From Methylocystis sp. ATCC 49242 (GTDB lineage: Bacteria; Pseudomonadota; Alphaproteobacteria; Rhizobiales; Beijerinckiaceae), in the NCBI RefSeq assembly GCF_000188155.2, contig NZ_KE124773.1, positions 88,146 through 152,145 of the forward strand: DNA of 64,000 bases, given 5' to 3'. The position numbers and the translations under genes were made by a program. Shown piece by piece: positions 16,455 through 24,588 of this stretch; the first letter of the stretch is position 1; each line of letters begins with the position of its first letter. Under the pieces are notes generated by a model, which was not told the origin of the DNA, did not search any database, and saw only the letters and a program-made list of their open reading frames with translations.

Positions 16455-16871
16455 TCACCCGCGCGCCAGCCGCTTATGCACGAGCGGTCCGAACATCCGG
16501 CTGACCACCGAAAGCTCGCCGCTTATCACCACGCGGACGTATTCGGCGAGTTCGGCGGGGTGATCCAGCAACGACAAGGGCGCGAAATGATTGCGCCCGC
16601 CGTCGTAGTCGCGCCGACCCTCACACGTTCGGATCAGAATCCCGCTGTCGGCGCCGATCGCTGGTTGGCAAACTTGGATGTACACCCGTTCATGGTGCAA
16701 CGTGATCTCACCACTGACAGCGACGCCGCCACGGTTCGAACGCAAGTCATATGAAACTTCCGAAAGGCGCAGTTCCTTTGCGAGGGCCCGCAACGCGGTT
16801 CGCGCTCGGCGATGGAAGGCTTTCTTTTGTTCGCCGTCATAGGCGCAGCGTCGATACCAGTCGAACGTCAT
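16455..16871 (-). CDS. Conserved-looking orphan, 138 aa
   Basis: Start chosen at the ATG at 16871 (MTFDWYRRCAYDGEQKKAFH) because GGAGG lies 5 nt upstream; the open frame extends 17 codons further without a ribosome site. A basic helical N-terminus (FHRRARTALRALAKELRLSE) is followed by a beta-rich part (RGGVAVSGEITLHHERVYIQ) and a DHPAELAEYVRVV helix. No family recognised. It sits 80 nt downstream of the ParB-family gene and 99 nt before the helicase gene, in the same orientation. Confidence 0.6.
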   Translation of the reverse strand: MTFDWYRRCAYDGEQKKAFHRRARTALRALAKELRLSEVSYDLRSNRGGVAVSGEITLHHERVYIQVCQPAIGADSGILIRTCEGRRDYDGGRNHFAPLSLLDHPAELAEYVRVVISGELSVVSRMFGPLVHKRLARG

Positions 16872-16951
16872 AACAACCTCCGCATAAGAAAAGAGCCCGC
16901 CGGTGAAGGCGAGCTCGCTCAAAGATGATGGGAATGAAGGAGTTGTGCCGA

Positions 16952-19036
16952 CTATTCTGCAGCGGCGGGATAATCTGGGCCTACGGTTGTCTCGTCGAGA
17001 AACGCCGGCAGCTCGTCGCCCTTCGCGATCGAAGCATCGCTCTCTGAAGCGCTCGCTTCCTCAATTGGAGCGGGCTCATCGAGGCGAGATGAGCGCAAGC
17101 CGTCCGGTAGCCATCCCGTTCCTTGCAAGAGGCGCTCGGCCTCAGCGGCCATGTCCGCCTTCTTCAGGTGAGCGATCATCTCCGCCGTCTCGTCGCCCTT
17201 CGCCTCCCGCACCGCCGCGAGGATGTGCGCCTTCGTGACCTTGCCGAGAAAGCTCTCTACGCTGGCGCTCCAAAAGCCGCGCATATCGAGCGCGAGATGC
17301 TCGGCGAGATGGTCCGCGTGCCGGAGCGCGCCGGTTCGTCTCTCCCAGGGCATGTTCAGCGCATTGACGCTGAGGGCGATGCACAGCGCGAAGAGTTCGG
17401 CGCGGATGGTCTCGTCCTGAGCGAGCAGCCAGGACCAGAGATCGCCCGCATCGGCAGGCAGGCGCATCTGCCAGTTCCCGAAGGATTCGAGCAGCGTTCG
17501 CGCCGCGAGGCTGTCGCCGATGCCAGGGGCGTGAGAGCCGAGCATAACGCTGCGCTCGGAGAGATCGAGACAGGAGTGGGAAGTCGCGCTGTAGAAAGCG
17601 TTCAGCACCAGCGCATGCGTCGCGGCGAGGAACGCGGCCTGGGGATTGCTGGCAAGGCTCAACCGCATCGCCACGGTGCGATGGGCCGAAAGCTCGGCGA
17701 TCATGAGACCAGACAGTTTTGGCGAGGTCTCGACCTCTTCTTCCGCGAGGGCGCACGAGGCGGGATCCGTCTCCGTGCCGGCGCCCATCGCCGGGTCGCC
17801 GGCGCTCAATGGAGCGCCGGACCGGGGCTCCCCCTCTACGGCTGGAACGCCACCCTCCTTGCGCGCTTCATCCTCAGGACGGACAAATCCGCGCTCGACC
17901 TTTAGGCGACCGTCGTAGTCGATACTGACGAAAACGCCGGCGCGGGCGATCCCGGCGCCATCATAGATCGCGGGACGGTCATCGACCCTTGCGATCTCCG
18001 CCTCGAGTTCGGCCATGCGCCGATCGACCTCTTCCGGCAAATCGTCTGCGCTTTCATGCTCCTCCGAGAGACGATTATACTCGGCGACAGCGGCGGCGTA
18101 GCGGACTTGCTCTTCGTCGGTGAGCGGCGCTTGGGTTCCCGGCAGTCGCCGCAAGCCATTGGTGTGGCCGTAGGGGAAGTCGATCGCCGTCTCCGACCAC
18201 TTCCAACCTTCCGCGCGGATTTCCTCGGCGGTGCGCTCGAGCTTCTCGCGCGAGAGACGATCGAGCAGCGCGGCATCCTGCAGCCATCCGCCGTCGTCGC
18301 GGTTGAAGAGGTCGCGAAGCACGACGCCGCCCGCGCTCTCATAGGTCTCGCTCCCGACGAACAGCGCGCGCTTGTCGGAGGCCCGAACCGCGCCCTGCGT
18401 CAGCTGGCGGCGGATCGCATAAGGTCCCGTGTCATAGGAGCGCGACAAGGCCGCCCAGACTTCCTCCTGCCTTTCGTGATCATCCGTGACGCAAAAGGCC
18501 ATGAGCTGCTCGAGCGACAATTCCTCGTCAACATAGAGATCGAGCAGTTTAGGGCTCGCTGCGGCGAGCTTCAGGCGCTGACGCACGACCTGTGCGCCAA
18601 CAAAAAACCGCGCCGCGATGTCGTCGATGCTCAGGCCTTGGTCATGCAGGTTCTTGAAGGCTCGGAATTGATCGAGCGGATGCAACGCCTCGCGCATCGT
18701 GTTCTCGGCGAGCGAGTCTTCCTCTTGGACGCCATCCGACTTCACGATGCAGGGAACCGGCGCGTTCTTCGCGAGACGCTTCTGCTTGACGAGAAATTTG
18801 AGAGCGGCGAGCCGTCGGCCGCCGGCAATCACGCCATATTTCCCGGTCTCGCCGCCGTCGTTATCGACGAGCGGGCTCACGCTCAGCGACTGCAGCAGCC
18901 CACGCCGGGCGATATCCTCGGCCAAATCCTCGACGCTCACCCCCGCCTTGATCCGTCGGACATTCGCGTCCGACGCGACCAGCTTATCCAGCGTGATATC
19001 GCTTGCAACTGCCAGTGTGATCTTCGACATTTCCAT
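16952..19036 (-). CDS. Large ParB/Spo0J-family protein with extended C-terminus
   Basis: About 694 aa from the ATG at 19036 (MEMSKITLAV) or 19030. The N-terminal ParB nuclease-like domain has LVASDANVRRIKAG and YGVIAGGRRLAALKFLV (box II GGRR). It is followed by AENTMREALHPLDQFRAFKN and an HTH (LSIDDIAARFFVGAQVVRQR). The C-terminal 350 residues are helical and family-specific, with acidic linkers. This long ParB type is standard in the conserved alphaproteobacterial plasmid block and is usually unlinked to ParA, so it may act in DNA protection or regulation during transfer and not in partition. Its position upstream of the helicase block suggests it leads the transcript. Confidence 0.83.
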   Translation of the reverse strand: MEMSKITLAVASDITLDKLVASDANVRRIKAGVSVEDLAEDIARRGLLQSLSVSPLVDNDGGETGKYGVIAGGRRLAALKFLVKQKRLAKNAPVPCIVKSDGVQEEDSLAENTMREALHPLDQFRAFKNLHDQGLSIDDIAARFFVGAQVVRQRLKLAAASPKLLDLYVDEELSLEQLMAFCVTDDHERQEEVWAALSRSYDTGPYAIRRQLTQGAVRASDKRALFVGSETYESAGGVVLRDLFNRDDGGWLQDAALLDRLSREKLERTAEEIRAEGWKWSETAIDFPYGHTNGLRRLPGTQAPLTDEEQVRYAAAVAEYNRLSEEHESADDLPEEVDRRMAELEAEIARVDDRPAIYDGAGIARAGVFVSIDYDGRLKVERGFVRPEDEARKEGGVPAVEGEPRSGAPLSAGDPAMGAGTETDPASCALAEEEVETSPKLSGLMIAELSAHRTVAMRLSLASNPQAAFLAATHALVLNAFYSATSHSCLDLSERSVMLGSHAPGIGDSLAARTLLESFGNWQMRLPADAGDLWSWLLAQDETIRAELFALCIALSVNALNMPWERRTGALRHADHLAEHLALDMRGFWSASVESFLGKVTKAHILAAVREAKGDETAEMIAHLKKADMAAEAERLLQGTGWLPDGLRSSRLDEPAPIEEASASESDASIAKGDELPAFLDETTVGPDYPAAAE

Positions 19037-19198
19037 CGACTCCGCGAAGGGCAGGCGAAAGACTCTCTCTCGCTCCCTTTCCCTTCGAAGAGCCCGAAGG
19101 GCCCTCTCGCTCTCGCCCAACTCAGCCTGGCAGCTGCCAATCAAAGCTATCGATCATGGTTCTCTAGGCCAGCAGTTGGAGAACGCGGTCGCATCCCT

Positions 19199-19933
19199 TC
19201 AAGAGTCTTCGTCGCCCCCGTGTCCGACGGACGACGCCCCGCCAAGAGCGTCATACCGCCTGGATGCAAGCCATTGGAGGCGCAAAGCCTGGGTCTGCAA
19301 CACGCGCCGCAAACCTCCTTGCACCTTCCTTTCAGAGATCACCTGCGCGAGACGTGAAATAATGAGCGCTCGCCGTGCGATTCTGAAGTCAGGATGAGAT
19401 CTGATTTCATATACGCGGTCTGAAACGATCCTCCCCCGAAGTGATGGCGGGGCGTCAACGACGAGTGAACCAAGAGGGGGATCCTTCTCGTTCAAGATGG
19501 CTTTGAATTCAGACTGATCTATCGCGCGTTGAGTGATCAGCCGCTCGAGGGCGTCGAGATGCTGCCGGGCGCCGACGTCGGCGCGGCTCGTGTCTTGAAA
19601 TTGCGGCAAGGGCCACACCTCGATTTCGAGAACCTCAAAAGGATCGAGTACGGACATCGCAACAGCGTCAGTGCGCTGGTTCGTCAGATGACGGCGGATC
19701 CGGGTGCGCAACATCTCATTGGTCTGCCCAACATAAATGGGTTCACTGTCATAATCGAAGAATGCGTAGACACCCCATTTGTAGTGTCCGACCTTTGGCG
19801 TTTGTCCCGCCCCGTCGTCAAAAGGAACATCGAGAAATTTAGTTAGATTTGCCCTCAAGTCCTCCGTTTCAAACGGAGGAAAATTCACATAGTCCGGATT
19901 GCGTGGCGCCCGGCGATCGGTGTCTTTACCCAC
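19199..19933 (-). CDS. GIY-YIG nuclease-family protein
   Basis: 244 aa. The GIY-YIG core is at about residues 50-110: KWGVYAFFDYDSEPIYVGQT (GVY…YVG) with RTRIRRHLTNQRTDAVAMSV following, including the conserved Arg and a candidate Glu in EVLEIEVWPL. The C-terminal half is helical. It overlaps the upstream orphan by 8 nt and so belongs to the cytosine-methyltransferase cassette. GIY-YIG folds occur in Type II restriction enzymes of the Eco29kI class and in repair nucleases; here it is the most obvious nuclease of the cassette, so a restriction role is inferred. Confidence 0.72.
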   Translation of the reverse strand: MGKDTDRRAPRNPDYVNFPPFETEDLRANLTKFLDVPFDDGAGQTPKVGHYKWGVYAFFDYDSEPIYVGQTNEMLRTRIRRHLTNQRTDAVAMSVLDPFEVLEIEVWPLPQFQDTSRADVGARQHLDALERLITQRAIDQSEFKAILNEKDPPLGSLVVDAPPSLRGRIVSDRVYEIRSHPDFRIARRALIISRLAQVISERKVQGGLRRVLQTQALRLQWLASRRYDALGGASSVGHGGDEDS

Positions 19934-20786
19934 GTCGGATCGCCGTCATTTCAGAAGAATGCTGCACGATTCCACCACGTTCTATGGTGGTGCGTCGCAT
20001 CGTCTCCTCTGGGTGAAAAGCGACGTCGAAATTTACGTAGTTGATCTCGTCGTCGTGGCCCCGAAAGCTGGCCTGAAATGCAGCGAGGAGTTCGACGTTG
20101 GATAGCTGTTGTCCTCTGACGCTCGGCGCTTCGACCGATGGGATCGAAGCGGGGAAAACATAGATGCAGGGCGGAGGCGCGCAAAATGGGCCAATCAGCG
20201 TTCTTCTATCGACGTCGCTGTCCCGCGCCAACTTTGGACAGGACCGCCCAATGGTTCCGCACATCATGTCCCATATCACCAAGCCGTCGACGAGCTGGTT
20301 GCGCGTGACGATCTCGGCGCTGATGCGCGTATGAATTCCAGACCAGGCGTTCCGCCGCGGGTCAGCGCCAACATTGGTGCACAGGCTCCAGATAACGAAC
20401 TCATCGGCCCCGCTCGGGCGCTCAAATAGCTTGGTGTTGTCGCCGTCCAAACAGCCATTCAAATCGATTATTGCGGTCCGCCCGCTCTTCAAATTCACAA
20501 CGTAGTCATGCAGCACTCCTCGCTTCGTACGATCCCAACTCGCTATGAAGCCCCGATCTTCCATATGATTGAGCACATGCTGGACAAACTCCCGCTTGTC
20601 TCGCATCGTTGCCGAGAATTCGCCGCGCACCTGCTGGATGGCGCAACGGAATATCGGCGAAGCGTAGAAGTCCTTTTCCGTGAGGCCATGGTCCCCGAGC
20701 TTATGAGCTTGCGTCTTGAGCACTTCGGCGAATCGTTCGATCTGACGGCGAAGACCCGCGTCCTGCTCGCACGGGATGACGCTCAC
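19926..20786 (-). CDS. Orphan protein of the DNA methyltransferase cassette
   Basis: 286 aa, no family recognised. The N-terminus is helical (LRRQIERFAEVLKTQAHKLG). A WDRTKRGVLHDYVVNLKSGR segment then leads to TAIIDLNGCLDGDNTKLFER and DEFVIWSLCTNV, and later VDGLVIWDMMCGT. The two acidic beta-strand motifs (IIDLN, LVIWDMM) could be parts of a nuclease or Rossmann core, but no complete PD-(D/E)xK set can be shown. Its ATG overlaps the methyltransferase stop by 4 nt and its end overlaps the GIY-YIG gene, so the three are co-translated. It is a candidate restriction or specificity subunit. Confidence 0.62.
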   Translation of the reverse strand: MSVIPCEQDAGLRRQIERFAEVLKTQAHKLGDHGLTEKDFYASPIFRCAIQQVRGEFSATMRDKREFVQHVLNHMEDRGFIASWDRTKRGVLHDYVVNLKSGRTAIIDLNGCLDGDNTKLFERPSGADEFVIWSLCTNVGADPRRNAWSGIHTRISAEIVTRNQLVDGLVIWDMMCGTIGRSCPKLARDSDVDRRTLIGPFCAPPPCIYVFPASIPSVEAPSVRGQQLSNVELLAAFQASFRGHDDEINYVNFDVAFHPEETMRRTTIERGGIVQHSSEMTAIRRG

Positions 20787-21928
20787 GCCGCCTTCTCCGC
20801 TCGAGCTTTGACTCCGAGAATTGGCTCGAACAAATATTGTGCGAGATGCCGCACAACATCGACCACAACCCCGTCTCCCATAAGGTGGTAAGCTTCATTG
20901 TAGTTCTTGGGCAGCTTATAGCCGTCATCGAGACCCATCAATCGCGCCGTCTCTCTTGCAGAGATCAATCGCGACCGAATCTTATTTCCGTCGACAACCA
21001 TGATGGTCTGTCGGCTAGAGCCGCCGGCTGGTGTCCGCAGGCATCCGGCGACATCATCAAACCGAACTTCCGCTCGCTGCACCTTTACGCCATCTTCGTC
21101 GTATCGCGTTCGCTTATAGACCCCTCCAACCATGCGACGGCCCGAGCGCTTGGCCGCTTCAACTTTCGCCAGATTGACTTCGGACATCATCGCCAAAATC
21201 TGCTTGGTCTCTGCGGGACTGTGCCAGTCGACGCTCGTAGGGTTCTCTTCGATGAGTTCGGCGAATGTTACTTTGCGATGGGGCGGGGTCGGCAAATTCC
21301 ACCATAATAGCTTTGCGCGATCGCGCGCTGATATTCCGTCGACCGCCCTGCGTAGGGCGCGAGTGTGAAACGGCTCGATCGGCTCAGGCGAGACGAGGGA
21401 AGCTTCAATCGCAATGTCCTGGTGAACGCCGATTACAAATAGTCGCGGGCGCGATTGCGGCCGGAACATAGACGCATTGATGATCAGAGCGCCATATTGG
21501 TATCCCGCCTCGGAGAAGGTTTTGCAGATCGCCCCGAAATCCTTCCCGCCATGCGAGGTGAGTGTGCCGCAAACATTCTCGATTGCGACAATCTGCGGGG
21601 CGCGACTGTCCGCGATCAATCCGCCGATCACGTCCCAGAACGGATAGAAAGTTCCCGACCGCTCCCCTTTGAGGCCTGCGCCGCCCCCTGCCAAAGACAA
21701 ATCCTGACACGGGAACGAGCCCCAAACCAAGTCGGCGCATCCCGGAAGTTGGCTCGGCGTGACCTTTCGAACATCGCCAACCAGCAGCTCTCCTCCTGTC
21801 CCCCAATTGGCTTGATAGGAAAGGCCCTTCTTGTGATCGAAGTCGTTTGCGAACAGGCAAGTCCACCCTGCGCCGAGCCCCTTCCTAGCCATGCCGCCGC
21901 CAGCAAAAAACTCATAGAAATCAGGCAT
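20783..21928 (-). CDS. C5-cytosine DNA methyltransferase
   Basis: 381 aa. Motif I is FYEFFAGGGMARKGLGAGW. Motif IV with the catalytic Cys is LVWGSFPCQDLSLAGGGAGL. Motif VI is VAIENVCGTLTSHGG, motif VIII is MFRPQSRPRLFVIGV, and near the C-terminus ETARLMGLDDGYKLP and YHLMGDGVVVDVVRHLAQYL form motifs IX/X. All elements needed for 5-methylcytosine formation are present. The target-recognition region between VIII and IX is about 150 residues and its specificity cannot be read. First gene of a tight cassette with an orphan and a GIY-YIG nuclease; a Type II-like restriction-modification role or anti-restriction during transfer are both possible. Confidence 0.9.
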   Translation of the reverse strand: MPDFYEFFAGGGMARKGLGAGWTCLFANDFDHKKGLSYQANWGTGGELLVGDVRKVTPSQLPGCADLVWGSFPCQDLSLAGGGAGLKGERSGTFYPFWDVIGGLIADSRAPQIVAIENVCGTLTSHGGKDFGAICKTFSEAGYQYGALIINASMFRPQSRPRLFVIGVHQDIAIEASLVSPEPIEPFHTRALRRAVDGISARDRAKLLWWNLPTPPHRKVTFAELIEENPTSVDWHSPAETKQILAMMSEVNLAKVEAAKRSGRRMVGGVYKRTRYDEDGVKVQRAEVRFDDVAGCLRTPAGGSSRQTIMVVDGNKIRSRLISARETARLMGLDDGYKLPKNYNEAYHLMGDGVVVDVVRHLAQYLFEPILGVKARAEKAA

Positions 21929-22134
21929 GACGCTTCCGATCGGGATCTTGCCTGTCGAATTGGACCGTCGCGCGCGAGCTTTTCTTCAATGGCTTCTGCG
22001 ATCCAGGTATTGCGGGATACGTTGCCAGGGCGCGAACTGCGAGCATCGTCGATCGCCTCGAACATTGCTGGCGACAGGCGAAGATTGATGCGGTCAATAG
22101 CGCGAACTGCGCTCGATTTCGACGAATCGCTCAT
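21920..22134 (-). CDS. Ribbon-helix-helix protein upstream of the methyltransferase
   Basis: From MSDSSKSSAVRAIDRINLRL, with a typical RHH core: INLRLSPAMFEAIDDARSS (beta strand and helix A) and VSRNTWIAEAIEEKLARDG (helix B). The same frame stays open to 21628, but that tail is the shadow of the methyltransferase. A one-base shift after LARDG would instead end at a TGA overlapping the methyltransferase ATG, the layout usual for such regulators, so a frameshift or a long overlap exists. Likely autoregulator of the cassette. Confidence 0.55.
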
Positions 22135-22161
22135 GCATCAAGGGTGGCGCCTTTTTGGCGC

Positions 22162-22190
22162 CATGTCTAGAATGTTCTATATATGTTCCA
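22162..22190. promoter_or_regulatory. AT-rich promoter/operator region of the methyltransferase cassette
   Basis: Contains TAGAATGTTC followed by TATATATGTTCC, i.e. a GTTC element repeated about 11 bp apart around a TATATA core. It lies between the divergent RHH and 209-aa genes. An RHH dimer site of this spacing would be reasonable; this is inference. Confidence 0.3.
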
Positions 22191-22262
22191 ACGGGCGCGC
22201 AGGACCTTTCCACATTCCCGAGGCTCGGGTTTCAAGGCTCAGTCGCCTGAGAGGCCGGTAGC

Positions 22263-22892
22263 GTGACATCTCGTCGTTGGGAAGAAACTCAGATGCCTTG
22301 GATTCCTCGCTCGTTCCCTGTCGAAATTCGTCGCAAGCCGGAATTGGGTGATCTCGCCGACATATCGAGCGAGGAGCTCGAGCATGCGGAAGTGGAAGGG
22401 TGGCTCGCAGGCAATCGCTGCTATCGCGACATGCGCGGTTTCTCATGGGATGAGGTTCGTGCGGCACTCGACTTGGAGACAGATATCATAAATCGACTCA
22501 AAACCGCCGAGCATCCCGAGGCCGAGCTCGCGGCCTTTCTCGAACTGCAAGCGACGTCGTTTGAGGATGAACCGGCGCTTTGGGGGCTCGATATCGGCGT
22601 TGCATCAGCGACGATTGCAATGTCGGCCTATGGCGCGACGCCCGTATCGAGCTGCAACGCAGGTGCCTTTGGCGGCCAGCATCACGCAAAATATCCCTAT
22701 GTCGCCTTTTTCCTTCCAAAGGAGTTGGCTTTGGACGTGTTGCTTGCTGCTGAAGATAGCGACGTTGGGCTGAATTCCGATGAGAATGGAATCGCGCAGA
22801 TCTATGGACGGGGCGAAATGGATCTGGTCCGCTTTGCCGAGACTTCTTGGCGGCGGCACAGCGGCGTTCGGAACCCAGTTTCAATGCGGTGA
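22263..22892 (+). CDS. Hypothetical protein, 209 aa, divergent from the methyltransferase cassette
   Basis: No recognised family name. The N-terminal part is helical with ELGDLADISSEELEHAEVEG. The core has ALWGLDIGVASATIAMSAYG, then SSCNAGAFGGQHHAKYPYVA and FFLPKELALDVLLAAEDSDV. The Cys plus GAFGG-x-HH motif looks like a conserved site of a small uncharacterised family seen in other genomes (recollection, unverified). A second ATG (MPWIPRSFPV) lies ten codons in. It has no neighbour on its strand and faces an inverted repeat at its 3' end. Confidence 0.6.
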   Translation: MTSRRWEETQMPWIPRSFPVEIRRKPELGDLADISSEELEHAEVEGWLAGNRCYRDMRGFSWDEVRAALDLETDIINRLKTAEHPEAELAAFLELQATSFEDEPALWGLDIGVASATIAMSAYGATPVSSCNAGAFGGQHHAKYPYVAFFLPKELALDVLLAAEDSDVGLNSDENGIAQIYGRGEMDLVRFAETSWRRHSGVRNPVSMR

Positions 22893-23017
22893 ACCGCGGC
22901 GCGGTCGCCACCAAAATCTTCCGATCTCTATGGCTTTTGGCTATCGCTGAGGGGTCGGACGCTCGCCGACAGCGGCAGTTTCTGTCGACCAAATGTTGGC
23001 GCAATTATCACACCCCC

Positions 23018-23050
23018 TATTGCCCAGACTCGCTGAACGATAGGGCAATA
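23018..23050. terminator. Bidirectional terminator candidate between convergent genes
   Basis: TATTGCCC (23018-23025) pairs perfectly with GGGCAATA (23043-23050) around a 17-nt loop. It lies between the end of the 209-aa gene and the end of the leftward Toprim gene. There is no T-run, so it is a structural candidate only. Confidence 0.4.
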
Positions 23051-23055
23051 CTGGG

Positions 23056-23958
23056 TCACCGGTGCACAATTTCACACGAGTGACCGCCCTCCAATCGCCG
23101 TCCCAATGCACGCGCGAAATCATCACCAGCCATCGTCGGCGTCGCGATCCACACCTCGAGCCCCGGGCGGCGCTCGAAGAACGAAAGAGCTGCCGATAGG
23201 CCCGGCGCATCGTAGTCGGCAAAAATCGTAACGCGCCTCACGATTGGTGGGAGCGCGACTATCGCATAGCGATCGGCGCCAAGCGTCGCCCAAACGGGGA
23301 AATTCTCGTGAAGCAAAGACGCAGCCCAGGCCGTCTCGAAGCCTTCTCCGAGCCCGATATGCTCAGCGGCGGGCGCAAGGCGCAGAAGCCCATCGCCGAG
23401 CGGTCCGATCGCGCGCCGTGGGTGCGGCACGTCGGCCTTTCGAAGCCCGGAAGCATCGAGGAACGTCAATTGAACGGCGACGATCGCCCGTGAAGGCGCC
23501 TGCACGGCGGCGATTAGGCATGGGAAACGCCGCGTTTCGTCATAGCGATATGTGGGAAGGAAGCGAATGGTGGGAGGTGGGATGGGCGGCAAGCGTCGTG
23601 CGCGAAGGTAGGTCTCGGCGGGCGTGCCGGCGACGGGAAGCGCCGCCTTCCAAAGCTTCTGCGCAAGGGCGGAAGTGGTTTTCGATTTCTTCGCGGGTCT
23701 GTGAAGGGTTCGACTTTCTAAGCGAGGCTTGGGGCCGTGGTCCGGCGCAAGCGCATTCAGAGCGGCGATAATGTCACGGGGTTTGCAGCCGGCGAAGCAA
23801 TGGAAGACGAGCGCGCGTTTGCCGTCGGAGACGCTTAGCGATGGACGGAGATCGCCGCGCCCCTTGCCGTGCCCCTTTACGGGACAGGAGCAGAGGTAGC
23901 CGCCTCCCTCGGGCTTCCCGCCAAGAATTTTGGCTATCGTTGCAGCGTCATGCTTCAT
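23056..23958 (-). CDS. CHC2-type zinc finger plus Toprim primase-like protein
   Basis: 300 aa. The N-terminal zinc finger has GYLCSCPVKGHGKGRGDLRP with a second half LVFHCFAGC (Cys, Cys, His/Cys spacing of CHC2 fingers). The DUF7146 signature AGTPAETYLRARRL…IRFLPTYRYD is in the middle. The Toprim core is LGLGEGFETAWAASLLHENF (Glu) and RRVTIFADYDAPGLSAALSF (DxD). It is related to, but distinct from, the Toprim protein at 10869, so the element has two primase-like genes. It ends the leftward operon of exported proteins and starts inside the stop of the thermonuclease-like gene (ATGA). Confidence 0.85.
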   Translation of the reverse strand: MKHDAATIAKILGGKPEGGGYLCSCPVKGHGKGRGDLRPSLSVSDGKRALVFHCFAGCKPRDIIAALNALAPDHGPKPRLESRTLHRPAKKSKTTSALAQKLWKAALPVAGTPAETYLRARRLPPIPPPTIRFLPTYRYDETRRFPCLIAAVQAPSRAIVAVQLTFLDASGLRKADVPHPRRAIGPLGDGLLRLAPAAEHIGLGEGFETAWAASLLHENFPVWATLGADRYAIVALPPIVRRVTIFADYDAPGLSAALSFFERRPGLEVWIATPTMAGDDFARALGRRLEGGHSCEIVHR

Positions 23959-24575
23959 CGCGCGGACGAATTAGTGGCTCTGCGATAGGCGTTCCTCAGA
24001 ATGGCCGACGGGTGAGGGAGGTCGGGCGAAGCCCATAGGCCACGTCTATTTTTCTGGGCGTCGCTCTCTGCCACGGCGTATTGAAAGTTCACGGGCTTGC
24101 CGTTGGGATCGGTGGCCGCGAAGGCGAATCCTTGTGTGATGAGGATCGTGCCGAGATCAACCGTTTGTGCGCCGAGATGGGCGGCGCAAACGGCAAAGGT
24201 GACGGAGCCCGACTGTGCAAGCGCTGTGCATCGAGGTTTGGCGTCTTTGATCAGCGCGGCGAAATAGGCAATCGAGGCTTCTCCGCAATCGCGCTTTATG
24301 CCGGCAGCATTGGTGAAGGTTGTCCCGCGAATGCAGGACTGGACCGCATAGAGCCGGAAGGTCTGCCCGCCTTGAGTCCAGGTGTCTCCCGTTTGGAATT
24401 GAACCCCCTCCGGCGGAACATCGAAGACGGGAAGAGGCGCGGCCTTCGGCGCTAGAGCTTCGAGATTGGCGCCGCTCGACGACCCCGCCTGCTGCGCCTC
24501 GGCGCTCGAAGGCGCGATTACAGCGAACACGCCGAGCAAAAATCCGCAAGAGACGCTAAGGCAGGCGAGAAACAT
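23955..24575 (-). CDS. Secreted thermonuclease-like (SNase family) protein
   Basis: 206 aa from the ATG at 24575, which has AGGAAGG 9 nt upstream. Signal peptide MFLACLSVSCGFLLGVFAVI ending at SSAEA. The C-terminal SNase-like domain (about 80-190) has TWTQGGQTFRLYAVQSCIRG, KRDCGEASIAYFAALIKDAK, ITQGFAFAATDPNGKPVNFQ and YAVAESDAQKNRRGLWA. The A-E-xxA-xxxRxGLWA ending is characteristic. The canonical Arg/Glu/Arg catalytic set is not fully clear, as usual in this plasmid subfamily. Being exported next to a T4SS operon, it may process DNA or act as a structural OB fold. Confidence 0.72.
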   Translation of the reverse strand: MFLACLSVSCGFLLGVFAVIAPSSAEAQQAGSSSGANLEALAPKAAPLPVFDVPPEGVQFQTGDTWTQGGQTFRLYAVQSCIRGTTFTNAAGIKRDCGEASIAYFAALIKDAKPRCTALAQSGSVTFAVCAAHLGAQTVDLGTILITQGFAFAATDPNGKPVNFQYAVAESDAQKNRRGLWASPDLPHPSAILRNAYRRATNSSAR

Positions 24576-24588
24576 GCGCTCAGCCTTC

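Noticed and set aside
18056..19357. 433-codon plus-strand frame
   Set aside because: Antisense of the large ParB-family gene with no recognisable motif.
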